Source: Athripsodes cinereus (taxonomy: Eukaryota; Arthropoda; Insecta; Trichoptera; Leptoceridae). Taken from it: 64,000 nt of DNA. Numbering within the stretch: the first letter of the stretch is position 1; every line of letters begins with the position of its first letter. Both the position numbers and the translations under genes were made by a program. The notes beneath the pieces were generated by a model. That model was not told the origin of the DNA and made no database searches. It was given only the letters and a program-made list of their open reading frames with translations. The stretch lies in assembly GCA_947579605.1 (NCBI GenBank), contig OX388312.1, forward strand, positions 26,869,313-26,933,312, given 5' to 3'. Below are positions 21,886 to 33,410 of the stretch, one piece after another.

Positions 21886-22000
21886 ATATTTGATATTAAC
21901 AAAAACACTGTTTACTTGAAAATGCCGACTTGACGAAAGTACTTGAAGAGTAATAAATCAATAGTGAAAAGTAAACAGTGTTTTTGTTAATATCAAATAT
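21886..22000. repeat. 32-bp perfect inverted repeat with 51-nt spacer
   Basis: ATATTTGATATTAACAAAAA... (21886-21917) is exactly complementary to 21969-22000. The spacer contains CCGACTTGACG. No matching copy elsewhere in the window. It may be a small MITE or a transcribed hairpin. Confidence 0.9.
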
Positions 22001-22070
22001 GTTCTTAATGTAATGTAAATAAAACAAAAATGTTTTAGAGTTTCACGATGTATTTTTATTTTAAAGACCA

Positions 22071-22290
22071 GCAGGGTTACTCTTGACAAATCTAAACACG
22101 ATCTTAATCTAGTCTAGATCTTGATCATACGACGCACGAAGTGACTATTGGCCAAAAATACACGCAAACCGATCGCGCGTTAGCGGTAGCGTTGTGTTTT
22201 TGACCATAGTCCCTTCGTTCGTCGTACATATGATCAAGATCAAGACTAGATTAAGATCGTGTTTAGATTTTGTCAAGAGTAACTCTGCAG
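22071..22290. mobile_element. foldback MITE (family K-fold)
   Basis: Nearly the whole 220 bp is palindromic: GCAGGGTTACTCTTGACA...AAACACGATCTTAATCTAG, TCTTGATCATACGACG, GGCCAAAAATAC, a short GCGCGTTAGCGG centre, then the complement in reverse. A half-copy is at 30686-30775. No ORF. The superfamily is unclear because the flanks show no clean TSD. Confidence 0.85.
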
Positions 22291-22651
22291 GTTTCGACAT
22301 GTTTTGTCTTTGTCAAACTGAGTTTTAAAATAAAAGTACATCTTAAAACTCTACAATTTTTTTTGTTTACATTTAATTATAGAGTTTAATGAAATAAACA
22401 GTAATAGAATACAGCATCTTCATGTTATTATTTTTTTTCGAACACTCGCCATGGTGTTATTTATAGTTATTTTTAGTCTATAGTAACTTTATAAGAATAT
22501 TTTACATTTTAATTTTAATGTATTATGTACGGTTTTATTGCTGGAACTATTGTAATGTATTGTAACTATCCAGGTAGGTATAATTACTTCAACCGTTCAT
22601 TGGGTTAGTAAGGATCCACAATAAGTTGAATTTATACACTGTGTTTCAATA

Positions 22652-22708
<57 letters not shown>

Positions 22709-23100
22709 ACAAGTTGTAATTTATTTTTTACTGTTCTTGATAAATTACTCCTGAATCGTATAATATACCAAAGAGTCGAAAAAGATAAGAATATTCACAA
22801 TATAGATCCATTGCTATTATCTACTAGTATTATTATATTATTTAATAGCATTGGTATAGTGGGGAGCTACAATGAAGACTTATTGCTTTATAAATACATA
22901 GGTATGTATTAAAACTTTTTCCCATTTCCAATATTTGATTGTTATCTGAAGCCATCAACTGATTACTTTTAGCGAATGATGTAGCATCAAAGAAATTCAA
23001 TGATAAACAACACTAAAATACGATCATTTAATATACCTACTGGATAAAGTTTAGCGACATACATTCATAGAATAACAACTCATACGAAAAATTGGTAAAT
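22291..23100. other. intergenic with (AT)n microsatellite
   Basis: No gene recognised. The only notable element is the AT microsatellite listed separately. Confidence 0.5.
22655..22706. repeat. (AT)n microsatellite
   Basis: Uninterrupted AT dinucleotide tract of about 26 units. Confidence 0.95.
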
Positions 23101-23102
23101 AC

Positions 23103-23340
23103 TTTTGTTTTATTTATTTTTTAATATTTTTATTTATTTAATTTTTTATTTTATTTATTACAATATACGGCGTGAGCCTTTTACATGTATAAAATGTAAA
23201 TTATAGAAAATGCATGACAGACACAAAAAGTACATTCAAACTAGACAAGGAGTAACTATGAAAAAAGGACAATACACAATCAAAAAATACTTATTATGTC
23301 ATTTTTACCCTGCTCAATTTCATTTTAAAAAAAACGTTGA
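23103..23340 (-). mobile_element. LINE G 3' stub
   Basis: TTTATTTTATTTATTACAATATACGGCGTGAGCCTTTTACATGTATAAAA matches the LINE G tail at 14.3 and 34.7 kb. The upstream (rightward) part is non-coding. Confidence 0.65.
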
Positions 23341-23654
23341 TTGAAGTCATAAGCAACGTCAGCCGATGAAGATTATTTTTCACCTGCCTGACTTATTCAT
23401 TAAAAATATTTTACTGTTTGTACACAAAATATCGATAATCGATACATTATAACTGGACCTTTTTACAACAATGGCAACTTTACTGCCCACTAGGTGAAAC
23501 TTCCCTAATAAAAAGCTAGAAGGAATTTTCATTGTGTTTTTTTTTTAATTAGTAACGATATCTTGGTAAATGCATTGTAGAACGCATCAGATATAGTGTA
23601 AATGAAATAGTGGTGGATTAAAATTATTGAAGAAAATATTAATTATTGTGATAC

Positions 23655-24097
23655 AAGAAAATGTTTGAGTATCTTTCGAGTCATGGCCTACCCTTACGAT
23701 CCAATAACGAGCGTCTTTTGGCGATACCAGCTCATAGCTCAAACTTTTTTACGAACTTATTTTCTGTTCATGGTGCTCACTGTTGGAATGGTTTGCCTTA
23801 GGACCAGAATTAGGTTGCTCCCCACTCTTCACGCTTACAAGCGGGCGCTTAAGGGCCACTTTATCACTCAGAATTTGGCATCTGTTTCCTAGTCCCTTTT
23901 CCTATTTATACTTTTCCTTAAGACCTCCTCTTTAACTTCTTCTATGGTATTTTTTTTTAAAGTTACATAAAATCGGGTTAGTTGGAAGAAATCGCTCCCC
24001 TGTGATTAACTCGCATCCTGTATTTGATTGTATTAATGTATTTTATTTGTATTAAATTTGCCTTTAAAAAATGTACAGTACAGAATAAATAAATAAA
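23655..24097 (+). mobile_element. LINE I C-terminal fragment and 3' UTR
   Basis: A frame-broken peptide typical of Jockey/CR1-type ORF2 C termini is visible: LLAIPAHSSNFFTNLFSVHG..CWNGLP in one frame, then PTLHAYKRALKGHFITQNL in another, with a stop at 23890-23892. The 3' UTR (TTAGTTGGAAGAAATCGCTCCCC...GATTAACTCGC) ends with ATGTACAGTACAGAATAAATAAATAAATA. LINE I stubs without coding sequence occur at 16.1 and 38.3 kb. Confidence 0.7.
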
Positions 24098-24406
24098 TAC
24101 CGTGTTCAGAGCCGAAGTCTATGAATTGATATCGTTGATAAATGTACGCACTCACTTCCATATCTTTATGTAGGCGTATAAAATCAAGACAAATGAAAGC
24201 GGGGGTGATTGTTGCCGTATTTATTACATCATAAATTTAATTACTTTCCATATTGTAAACATATAAAGAAATATCTTGATCAATAAACGGAGATTAAGAT
24301 TAATTGTCTTACTCTCAAGAGTTAATACTTTCTACAGCTCACATATCATCTAGATATTTTTATATATTTAGATATATCTTAATTTATATTCCTTTTTATT
24401 ATATTC

Positions 24407-24694
24407 CTCGCAGAGATCTGTAATCCCCGTGATACAAGAGAGACGATGATCCTAGCTGGGTCATGTTCTGAGAATGCCCAATGAAAGTTGGCCAAAAGAG
24501 CACTGTTCTCCCGTCCGCAAGGGTTCCATCGGCCCGGGCGTCCCTCTTTTACAATACACCGTTGACAAGGACGTCAGAGTGTAAGGAATCTCGTGGGAAG
24601 AGGTGACGCGATTGGCACAGAGACGCTCTGAATGGAGGAGGCTAGTTTCTGCCCTTTGCTCCCGAGAGGAGCGTTGATGGCAATGATGATGATG
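24407..24694 (+). mobile_element. RTE-like LINE family D stub with 9-bp TSD
   Basis: It codes, with a few lesions, for VIQERR...GHVLRMPNES, RALFSRPQGFHRPGRPSFT and EEVTRLAQRRSEWRRLVSALCSREER, followed by an ATGATGATG tail. Direct repeat ATTATATTC at 24398-24406 and 24695-24703. Confidence 0.88.
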
Positions 24695-24703
24695 ATTATA
24701 TTC

Positions 24704-24987
24704 TTATTTTTTTCTGCTAAACAAAGGAAATAATCAAGTTTTCTACATTTCGTGATGTTCCAGTGATCTGTACCAACGATATTACTCGAGCGATTTTATT
24801 TTGTACGGTCTATTGTCAGAAAAAAAAATTCGGACAATCCAGAATCGTGTGTTAATAAATAGTGCTCTTTAAGTGCAAGTTTGATTTAACATTATTTTGC
24901 ACCCAATAATTTCATCGAGTTTAATAAAGGTTCCATTTTCAATTTATTTTATTAAGTTTTTAAAATAGATAACAATATGATGTACCT
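24704..24987. other. intergenic, nothing recognised
   Basis: AT-rich; no assigned feature. Confidence 0.5.
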
Positions 24988-25130
24988 AACGTGGCTAGAT
25001 GTAAAAAAATACTTCTAAAGTGATAATCTCACCACTGCATATCGTGCTAGTATTTTGAATTTTGTATTGATTTGTTAAAACTGTTAATTATAATGAAAAT
25101 GTGCAAAAAGAATAAAATAATTAATAACAA
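24988..25130 (+). mobile_element. LINE H 3' tail
   Basis: GTGGCTAGATGTAAAAAAATACTTCTAAAGTGATAATCTCACCACTGCA followed by GTGCAAAAAGAATAAAATAATTAATAA aligns with the other LINE H tails. Confidence 0.65.
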
Positions 25131-25201
25131 GGTGCTTTTAATCATAGAAAAAAAAATATTTCTGAAGTATGGAAAGATTGAAATATGGAATGCATCTACC
25201 A

Positions 25202-25455
25202 CTACTGCTATACCATTGCGGCATATCCCACAAGTGGGGTAGCCAGCAGACCAGCTGCATGTAAGAAAAATGCAAACTGTCCTCTCCGTGCTAATATAAA
25301 ATCAATACATTCAGGATGGGTGGCAAACCTCATCACTGAAGTTAAGGTGTAAAATGTCTTGATTTTTCGAACACCTGCCTTTTATAAGACACTCGAATAC
25401 TTATGGAGAAGAGTGGGAGACCAATTCTCCATGGGTGCTTCACGGGAGCTGAATC
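25202..25455 (-). repeat. repeat family E, near full-length copy
   Basis: TACCATTGCGGCATATCCCACAAGTGGGGTAGCCAGCAGACCAGCTGCAT through GGATGGGTGGCAAACCTCATC and CCTGCCTTTTATAAGACACTCG to GAGTGGGAGACCAATTCTCC and TGCTTCACGGG. All family blocks are in order. Confidence 0.85.
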
Positions 25456-26221
25456 TGGAGATGATGATGTGGAATGTATTTTTTTGTATTTATTATTATC
25501 TTACGATTTAAATATTTAGACATGACTCACATAGCTAGTATGTAAAACGACAATAATTTCATTTAGCACTTCTCGATGAAATACACGTATCAATAATATC
25601 ATTATTAATGTAAAAATTAATTTCCTTAATCTGTAAAAAAAAACTTGCAGCATGAATCTGTGGAATAGAATTCGTTACGAAATAATAATGTTTTAATGAA
25701 ATACGAGCAAGTCGTAGCCGGAAATTTAATTTTCATCCGCCGTTGTAAACGTTTTTCTGTGGATATTCAAAAACCATAGAAGTTGCAGATACTTTAAAGT
25801 AACACTTAGATAAAATTTAAACAATATACTTAGGACAATATTTGTTGAAACCTTAAATTGGCGCATTCATCCATATTTTATTTTCATACTACTCTCCCGA
25901 TATCGTATTGATGTTTTTCAAATTAACAAATCACATAGTGTATATTTTTTAATCGTTTTTTTATGTTTTTGATCATTTTCATTGCAAAATCATCCATTAT
26001 TATTTTATTACTCATTCGATATATTTGATTAATATAACTCCATTGATCTGTGTTGGTTGTTAATTTAATTTTGTAATTTTATTTGTGCAGGGTCATCCAC
26101 ATAAAGTATATTTTTGATTATTATTTTATTACTCGCTCGATCTATTTGATTTGCGTGCTTCTAATGTCTTGTTTGTTGGTTGATTGAATATATATTTTGT
26201 TTTTTTACAGTTTTATTCATA
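25456..26221. other. intergenic with an imperfect ~105-bp tandem duplication
   Basis: Around 25988-26040 and 26092-26155 the same phrase recurs with changes (TCATCCA...TTATTATTTTATTACTC[A/G][T/C]TCGATATATTTGATT), suggesting an old local duplication. No gene. Confidence 0.5.
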
Positions 26222-26368
26222 TTTATTTATTTTATTCTTCTTGCACATCATCATTCATATAACAAAATAAATAAAACAGCATACACAAGAAAAAATGTGA
26301 TGATTTGCAGTGGCGAGATTATCAGTATATTATAGTGATTTCTTCCATCTAACCCAGTGTGTGATTGT
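26222..26368 (-). mobile_element. LINE H 3' tail
   Basis: TTTATTTATTTTATTCTTCTTGCACATCATCATTCATATAAC...TTTGCAGTGGCGAGATTATC...GTGATTTCTTCCATCTAACCCA is the complement of the LINE H end. Confidence 0.75.
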
Positions 26369-26559
26369 GATTTGTGCCATATTGTGGAGGTGGCATATTG
26401 GTGAACCACCATATTGTGATTTTTAAATATTTTTCTTGTGCATCATTTTATATACCTACCTTTATGTTTTGTATGAGTATTATTCTTTTATTTGTTTTCT
26501 TTTATATTGCATGTTTGTAACGACAAAAGTCGTTTATATCGAAAATAAATAAATATATT

Positions 26560-26700
26560 ATGAACTTAAATTCAGCGATGAAATAAACCTATCAAGCATA
26601 GTGAATTTTGAATTATTTGTGGCACGGAGAGGATACTATGAATATTTATAAATTCAGTGAATCTGGTATCTATTCCACACGTGTGGAAGAAACCTAGGTG
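26560..26700 (+). repeat. repeat family E, diverged 3' part
   Basis: AAATTCAGCGATGAAATAAACC and GTGGCACGGAGAGGATACTATGAATA follow the E order. Heavily eroded. Confidence 0.5.
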
Positions 26701-27189
26701 GCACAAAATGATAGAGCATTTAATGAATATTAGATTAATTATCTACTAGTTCGTATATCTTCCGACTTATAATACATATTTTTGATACTATACCAAGTCT
26801 ATGTCGGATATTTAAAGCGATTCTAGTTTTGCAGAGAATTTGATATTAGCAATAGGAACACGTTGTTATGTTTTCAGTAAACACTTGATACTCTTCATAC
26901 ACATACTATGTATAATATTAGATATATAGTTACTTCTCCACTTGCAAAGACCCTGTTGGGTATGGTACACGTATATAGTCCCTGTCGGATATGTTGCCAT
27001 TATTATACGCTGTATTCCCTAATAACTGTTCACAAATACTATTTGCAAATACTATACAGAGTATTTAAGTATTCACAAAACAAAACGAACGTGTTAGATT
27101 ATCTGTTACGTAGTATGTTTAAACGTTTGTGATGATTGAAGCTTTATTCACGTTAATAAATCTAAATTTCAGCGAATACACGATGAAAA
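26701..27189. other. intergenic, nothing recognised
   Basis: AT-rich; a 74-codon open stretch at 26908-27132 looks like chance. Confidence 0.5.
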
Positions 27190-27445
27190 GATGACGTAGA
27201 GGATGTATTTATTTGAAAGAGGCGGTATAAGAAAACGCGGACACCCAAGAACTATGTGACTTGATCACATGGATCAAATTCTCAAGGACCGCCGTGTGTT
27301 GAAAAAAAAATTGGCGTGCATGAATGAGAAACTGGATAAACGAAGAAGAAGCGAATGAAGTATGTAAGGATAGCTCAACATGACGTTCCGTTCTCTCTAC
27401 CTACCCATCTGGGACATGGCGTGAGGGTACAGATAGATAAATCCA
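27190..27445 (+). mobile_element. RTE-like LINE family B, 3' stub
   Basis: The sequence reads (with lesions) ..RGGIRKRGHPRT..LDHMDQILKDRRVL.., ..NWINEEEANEVCKDS..., GTTCCGTTCTCTCTACC, GGGACATGGCGTGAGGGTACAGATAGATAAAT, i.e. the family B terminus and microsatellite tail. Confidence 0.8.
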
Positions 27446-29411
27446 TATTTTCTCAAAATGAGTAAAAGCTTTTTAAAACATGGATCTACGTTTGTAATAA
27501 ACCCAAATATTATAACCCAAATTACTAAAAACAATGGGATTATGAATAATGATTGAAACACACTCTTAATTACGATAAACAATGTACTTGTGTCGTAAAG
27601 ACGGAGTGGAGTTGATTGACAAAATGATAATTTCAACCCCAGTTCTTTAGATTTAAGATCCGAGACTCTTAAAGCTTCCAAAAAATATTTTTTGAGACAT
27701 TGAAATAAAAGTTTTATAACTAATAAGTTTTCAGTGTAATCAATGGAGGTATAATTCTAGTTAATTTATTTTGTGCATATTTTTTATATGCCCTCATCTT
27801 TTCTGCTATTTATTTTCGTTTACATACCTATGTTTTTTTTTTTTATTTTCGTATTCAAATACTCCGCCATGATATTATTCCCTGTATGTTTACAATAGTC
27901 TGGAGATTTCATTTTAGATCTGGCAACATCGTAATACCGCATACGGGCAACACTATTGCTCTTGCCTACGGAACATTTTGCAATGCACTCATGGTAGGTC
28001 CGGTATAAAAAAATAATACTAGCATATATCTGCTGTGACTGCTTTGGATAAGAACAGTGAATTGTGAAAATATTCCTAAATTCTTTTTTAAATTTATCAC
28101 AATTTACTATCAATGTGTATGCAATATCTTATTTTTTAATGGAACATACAAAGAGTATGATCCGTTTATGGTATACACTTTATATTCCAATTGGATATAC
28201 CTTGATATTATTTTTAGCATTTGTTTAGTAGATTTTGTAAACCTAACGCATTATATTTCAGTGGCTGCATTCGTATCGCAGCTACGAAATAACTTTTTCT
28301 TTTTTTTTTCATCGTTAGAGACCTATAATACAGAATTTAAATAGAGAAAAGATGAAAAACATTTATTTTGTGTTGTTCTTTGTTTAATTTAATTTAAAAA
28401 GAAAATAAATAAATAAAATTCAATCGCTGCCATTGAAGTTCGCTCGTTTTTTGCTGCTAGAAAAAAACATTAGTTAGTAGGTATATTTTTTGGTGTATAT
28501 TAACATAGTAACGATAAGTGTCAAAGATCATTATTCATGAGATGCAGAATAAGGGCACTCACCATGATTTTGGTTTATGAAAAATGTTAAACAAATACAA
28601 AATTATAAATTGTAGAATACCTACTCATGAACAACAGTAAATTTTAAAATTAAAAAAGTACTTACTTACTAACAATATTTGATCTGTGAGGGCTTGTTGA
28701 TAGTTTTATTAAATAATTTCATTGTTTTTAGAACTTCATCGTTTTATTATTTATTAAAATTGAGTTTTAGACAAGTAAATTCATCATATTGACAGAAAAT
28801 GTATCGATTTATTTCGTTATTGTTTTGTTTTGAACGCTTAAATAAAAGGTGATTTAGAAGTTCTGAATTGTTTTTAAATTTGCATATAGGAGAAATGAAG
28901 ATAACCATCCTTGAAATGTGGGAATATACTTTCAATAATTTTAGAAATGTATCGAAATGGCAACACTGTTTATTTTTCACACTAATGATAACATACTCTA
29001 GCGCTATTGTGAGGACAGCTTGACATTATCATCTTTGTCAGAAACATCAAATTGTTACATCCGTTCTAGGACTAAAACTTAATAATATCACAGTGACTTT
29101 TGTTTTGATACATCTCTACACATTGCAGTGCAGAGGGAGATAATACAAAATAAAATAAGTACCAGGAAATGTGGTTGAAGAATGCATAAGGAAAATAAAA
29201 TTATTGTACGAAATTCAGCGAACTCTACTACAAGATACGCGTATTTCAGTAAATTTTCATTTCGTTTTCAATTTATTTTATATATTAGTAGAATAATTAA
29301 AATTGGTCAGATATGAAGTCTCAGCAACATCAATTTTAGAAAAAAAACATAATGAATAATGTAGTATGCTTTTAAGCAAAGTTCAATTTTTGTTTCTTGT
29401 TATTGACTTAA
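27446..29411. other. 2-kb AT-rich region, nothing recognised
   Basis: Several open stretches of 75-97 codons exist, but their translations are low-complexity and rich in F/I/N/K/Y, as expected from AT-rich noise. No repeat family member was recognised. Confidence 0.55.
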
Positions 29412-29570
29412 CATCTCCAATTCAGCAATGATGTATCCCATGAATAAAAAAATAATATAAAAAATAAAATAAATTACCTTTATTGTACATTTCTTAAGTC
29501 AATTGGCACAGAAAGGTCAATTTGGATAATTTGCTGGCTACCCTACTTATAAAATATGCCTTTATAGTGT
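29412..29570 (+). repeat. repeat family E, diverged 3' part with internal insertion
   Basis: AATTCAGCAATGATGTATCCC, then an AT-rich insert, then TTGGCACAGAAAGGTCAATTTG and TTTGCTGGCTACCCTACTTATAAAATATGCC. Both halves belong to family E. Confidence 0.55.
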
Positions 29571-30052
29571 AAAAAGATAAGATAAAGAGATTTTTAATCC
29601 GGTTTTAATCTTCATGAACTTTAAATACATATCTACATTATTTGATATTTTTTGATGCAAAAAGTTTTTGAATAGCTGTTTATGAATCCGCATACAAATA
29701 ATGATGATTTTGTTTGTTTATTTATGTATTTTAAAAGTAAATAACTGCATTTTATCGCATTGACAATGCGGAGGTAACGATGCGAAAAGAGATAAAATTA
29801 TTATTCAGCTTAACATAAAATTTCAATGGAAAACTCTGACAACTAACTAATAAATCAATTGAACATTCATCTTATTCACTCATATGGAAGTTTACAACAC
29901 AATTACCTTATTTCACCAGGCAACCTTTTTGTTGGTTAACTTTGAAGCTATTTAAAATAAATTTTCTAATTTATACTAATATCAAATTAACTCAGTCACC
30001 CAAAGCGAAAAATGCATAAAGGCATTTGTAATATCTACGTTACTGTTGCGTT
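29571..30052. other. intergenic, nothing recognised
   Basis: AT-rich; no assigned feature. Confidence 0.5.
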
Positions 30053-30063
30053 ATAATGTCTAC

Positions 30064-30348
30064 ATACATACATCTTCTTCCCCTTGTCCTAGTTGGGTCG
30101 GGGGCCCATTGCGCATAGGTACCTCCTCCAGAGATCCCTGTCCACCGCTGCTTCCAGGACCTCTGGCCACTCCAAACCAAGCCTTTCAACATACAAGTTC
30201 GTCACCTGCCCTTGCCAGCTTCTTCTAGGGCGGCCCACCGGTCTTCTGCCCTCTCCCACAGCCTCCAAAGATCTAAGTGGTAGTCTGTCTTCTGGCATGC
30301 GAAGAACGTGACCCAGACATCGCAACTGCGACATCTCCATAATGCAGG
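30064..30348 (-). mobile_element. RTE-like LINE family C stub with 11-bp TSD
   Basis: Minus-strand frame (stop near 30089) encodes LRCLGHVLRMPEDRLPLRSLEAVG, GRRPVGRPRRSWQ and VDRDLWRRYLCAMGPRPN. The tail is GATGTATGTATGTA (complement at 30064-30077). Direct repeat ATAATGTCTAC at 30053-30063 and 30349-30359. The frame is uninterrupted over 84 codons, so the insertion is relatively young. The basic VGRPRRSW and terminal DLWRRY motifs parallel families A, B and D. Confidence 0.9.
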
Positions 30349-30685
30349 ATAATGTCTACTTTATAAGGAAATGTTTCAGTAAATTCTACCTTTCTATTTA
30401 TAATGTCACTGCATCTATCGTTAGTGGACTCAGTGTATTTTATAAACATGCATGTTTTGCTACACATGCCATTAAAAATAAGGGATTCAGGATGGGACGC
30501 ATATTTGCTGACAAAAACTTAGTAGTAGGGAACTTTTCGCCTTTTCTGTATATTTTTCCAATTTAGGCAGGAATATTATTTATTATTTCGGGAAAACTCC
30601 TCATGGACAAATCTGTGCCTTCCTTTTTTGTTCTCAACTATGTGGACTGCATCATAAATTAACGTAGCTACAGCCTGCTTGATCT

Positions 30686-30775
30686 ACAGTGCTACTCTTG
30701 ACACAATCTAAATCTAGTCTTGATCTTAATCATACGACGCGCGAAGGGCCTATGGTCAAAAATACCGCGCTAACA
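30686..30775. mobile_element. half-copy of the foldback MITE
   Basis: CAGTGCTACTCTTGACACAATCTAAATCTAGTCTTGATCTTAATCATACGACGCGCGAAGGGCCTATGGTCAAAAATAC matches one arm of the 22071-22290 palindrome. The other arm is missing. A TA precedes the CAGTG end. Confidence 0.75.
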
Positions 30776-31604
30776 TTACCTTTTTTCTTGTCTGCGTGCA
30801 ATATATCCGAAGAACTGCAAAAATATTTGAAAATATGTTACGAAGAGTATTATTGTAATGCTAAGTTCTTCGAAAATGGAAATATTTGTTCTTCTGGCAG
30901 TTCATGGTATTCATCCGCAACATCCTTCTTCAGCACTAAATTTCATAGGCATCTAATTTATATGTAAGTTGTCTAATAAAAGATTTGTTTATTATTATAT
31001 TCTTCAAAGCAAATTCAATCAAATGTTCTTATTCCAAATCTCATCATTTCTTTAATATTTGTTCACAAATACAAACAATGTCTTTAAATTAAAAAGAGTT
31101 TTAAACAAAAAGACAATGATATAATTTGACTTTATTTAGTTTTTAGTCATATAAAAGCTATCTTTTTTTATTAAACATTGTTAAATAACATGTTTTCTCA
31201 TGTTAATAAAACCTAAAAACAATAAAAAAATAAAGCAATATATTCTCTGTATGGAAAGATAATGCTATGTACAATCTCCCCTTATAATGTTTCAGTTACT
31301 AGCTAAACCCGATTGCAGGATAAAATTTAAAAAGTCTAAGCCAAGCTCCATAAATATTGTAATTCTCCATATTAGGTACTGTTTGATATTCGACACCATA
31401 AATCAATTTACGCATTGTTATAAGTCTGTGTATGGTTTTTATATTATTTTAACATATAAATGGCTAATTGTCGTAAATATTTGAATAAATAAATAAATTA
31501 ATAGTTTTCAAATGTTTTTGTCTTATTTTTCTAAGTAACAAGACAAAATTATTTTATTTATTTATTTAGTCTCTAATGTTTTGGTAACAGACAGTTTAAC
31601 AATT
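30776..31604. other. intergenic, nothing recognised
   Basis: No gene recognised; AT-rich. Confidence 0.5.
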
Positions 31605-31793
31605 CATATATGACAACATATTTATTTATTTATTTATTTACGGCTAATTAGCCTTTTACACAATATTTTTTTTTACATAGGTACAATATCATAACAAAAC
31701 AAAACATAGGTACCAAACACAATATTAGTAAATCAATATTACAAACATATATAAAAAAACATGGGTAGGTATATAAAGGAGGAAGGATTCCTG

Positions 31794-32027
31794 CTAAGAT
31801 GTTGATTCCTGATTATTGTCCATATAAATGTGATCGTAATGTGCAAATAGATTTAACTTTAGTATGTGGATTGGATCATGGAACAACTCTATTAAATTAT
31901 TGAATTTTTTTCCGAGAATGTGAAGGCGATTTATAATAGAATGTTTGTGATAGTTGGTCCTTGCCTGCGCTTCCTGAAATAACATATTTTGCCTTGTAGA
32001 ACGGTTTGGTACATGAAAATTGATCAT
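31794..32027 (-). pseudogene. LINE G ORF2 C terminus
   Basis: Minus-strand frame MINFHVPNRSTRQNMLFQEAQARTNYHKHSIINRLHILGKKFN... ends at 31794. 'FHVPNRSTRN..LF...RTNY..NS.INR' is the usual C-terminal tail of Jockey/CR1 ORF2 proteins. It is four bases out of frame with the preceding fragment. Confidence 0.75.
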
Positions 32028-32748
32028 AGCAATAAGTTATAAGTATAAATAAATATTTTACTGAGGACTATGAGATCTATTATTACACGTCTGTCAGATA
32101 GCTTTGTCATACCGAGTTCGACCAGTAAGTGCTCATAACAGAATTCATCATATGTGATTCCTAATCGAAAATTAATGTACCTTATAAATTTACGTTGAAC
32201 TCTTTCTAATTCACGTGCATCGCATAGTATGGGGACCAAATGGATGATGCATATTCTAGCTGACTCCGTACATAGGCTTGGTATAAGGTGTTTAGTGTTG
32301 AGATATTCCGAAATATGTCTAGATATTCGAATAATAAAGCCGAGCATTCTGATTGCTTTATTAACAATGCATGTTATATGGCTTATAAAAGTCAATGTTT
32401 CGTCATATATTATACCCAGATCACGGATTTCACTAACCACCACCAGTGATTTCTCTTCCAGTGTGTAATTAAATAATATTCGATTTTTTGCTCTAGTAAA
32501 TCTAATTACATTACACTTTTCAGAATTCAATTTAAGTTTGTTTTTGTGACACCAATCAGACAGAGAGTCAATATTGTTTTGAAGAACTCTGCAATCATCT
32601 TCGGATCTAACAATTTTATAATTTTGAGATCGTCCACGTACAGAAGGACATTTACATCTCGTAAACCATCCACAATATCATTGATAAAAATATTAAATAG
32701 GATGGGACCTAGATGGGACCCCAATAACAATATTATTACATAAATCAA
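32024..32748 (-). pseudogene. LINE G ORF2, RT palm and thumb (two frames)
   Basis: The first frame (32748-32527) shows GSHLGPILFNIFINDIVDGL (RT motif B/linker) and LLYVDDLKII, motif C as YVDD. It also contains 'LIGVTKTNLNSEK', which shifts into the second frame (32530-32024): MNSEKCNVIRFTRAKNRILFNY, DLGIIYDETLTFISHI, KAIRMLGFIIRIS, ELERVQRKFIRYINFRLGI and LSDRRVIIDL. These are standard Jockey/CR1 blocks downstream of the catalytic site. Motif A and everything 5' are absent. At least one frameshift and several losses make it non-functional. Confidence 0.82.
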
Positions 32749-33350
32749 AAGACAATAAACTTTACCAAAATCATATACATATTATATGGCCTTTCATACA
32801 TACAGCGAGAATATTAGATTATTCCAACAGTGCACTCCACACTATCAGCAAAAAGAGTACCTAATACTCACATTACATAATTTGAAAATAAAAGCTAAAT
32901 TTATGATGTATGAAGATTATGAAAAATCCAGAAATTTCGGGAACGCGTATCGTAGTCAAATAATGAACAATCTTAGAATAAATAATAATTAATCCTAGGC
33001 TTAAGTAATTCAGTTCTTAAATATGTTTTGGCTGGTAACAACTGCTGATATATTCATAACAATAATGTAATAAATTTATCTTGTATTATTTCCCCAAAAA
33101 CTCCTCTTGTTTTTATCGCAATTATTTCTAGATATAGTAAATAATACGTAGTAGAGGAGATGAGAGAGAGAGAGAGAGAGAGAGAGTAGTCGAAGGAAGT
33201 AAATAAGTTGGAGAAAAAGATCTCTTAGCATCAGTGGTGGTTCACATTAAGGAGTGTTGATGCGGAGCACCGTCTTTATAAATTCAAAAAGTAGGTTTAT
33301 ATTTCTTTATCTGATTTCAATAAACTCCTCAAAAAATACTTGTTGTAAGA
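32749..33350. other. intergenic with (GA)n and one 68-codon ORF of interest
   Basis: A plus-strand frame (32786-32992) reads ...IRLFQQCTPHYQQKEYLILTLHNLKIKAKFMMYEDYEKSRNFGN..., less simple than most AT-rich noise. I do not recognise it; it might be an exon or element fragment. A (GA)n tract is at 33162-33186. Confidence 0.4.
33162..33186. repeat. (GA)n microsatellite
   Basis: About 12 uninterrupted GA units. Confidence 0.9.
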
Positions 33351-33352
33351 CA

Positions 33353-33410
33353 ACACTACTTATACTAGTTATAAGAGAATACTACTTATACTAGTTGTAA
33401 GAGAACACTA
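33353..33410. repeat. 27-bp tandem duplication
   Basis: CTACTTATACTAGTTATAAG... is repeated as CTACTTATACTAGTTGTAAG... directly beside the 178-bp MITE. Confidence 0.8.

Larger units (their letters stand above)
31605..32748 (-). mobile_element. LINE G (Jockey/CR1-like), 5'-truncated copy
   Basis: A minus-strand LINE running from RT motif B to a TAAATAAATAAATAAATA tail (complement at 31620-31641) preceded by AAAAGGCTAATTAGCCGT. Its coding part is broken into three frames (see pseudogene entries). Three non-coding stubs of the same family lie at 14.3, 23.1 and 34.7 kb. Confidence 0.8.

Noticed and set aside
22655..22706. (AT)n tract as regulatory or cruciform element
   Set aside because: A plain dinucleotide microsatellite; no evidence for function.
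30689..30967. 92-codon plus-strand ORF
   Set aside because: Its first third lies in a MITE half copy and the rest is unremarkable AT-rich sequence.
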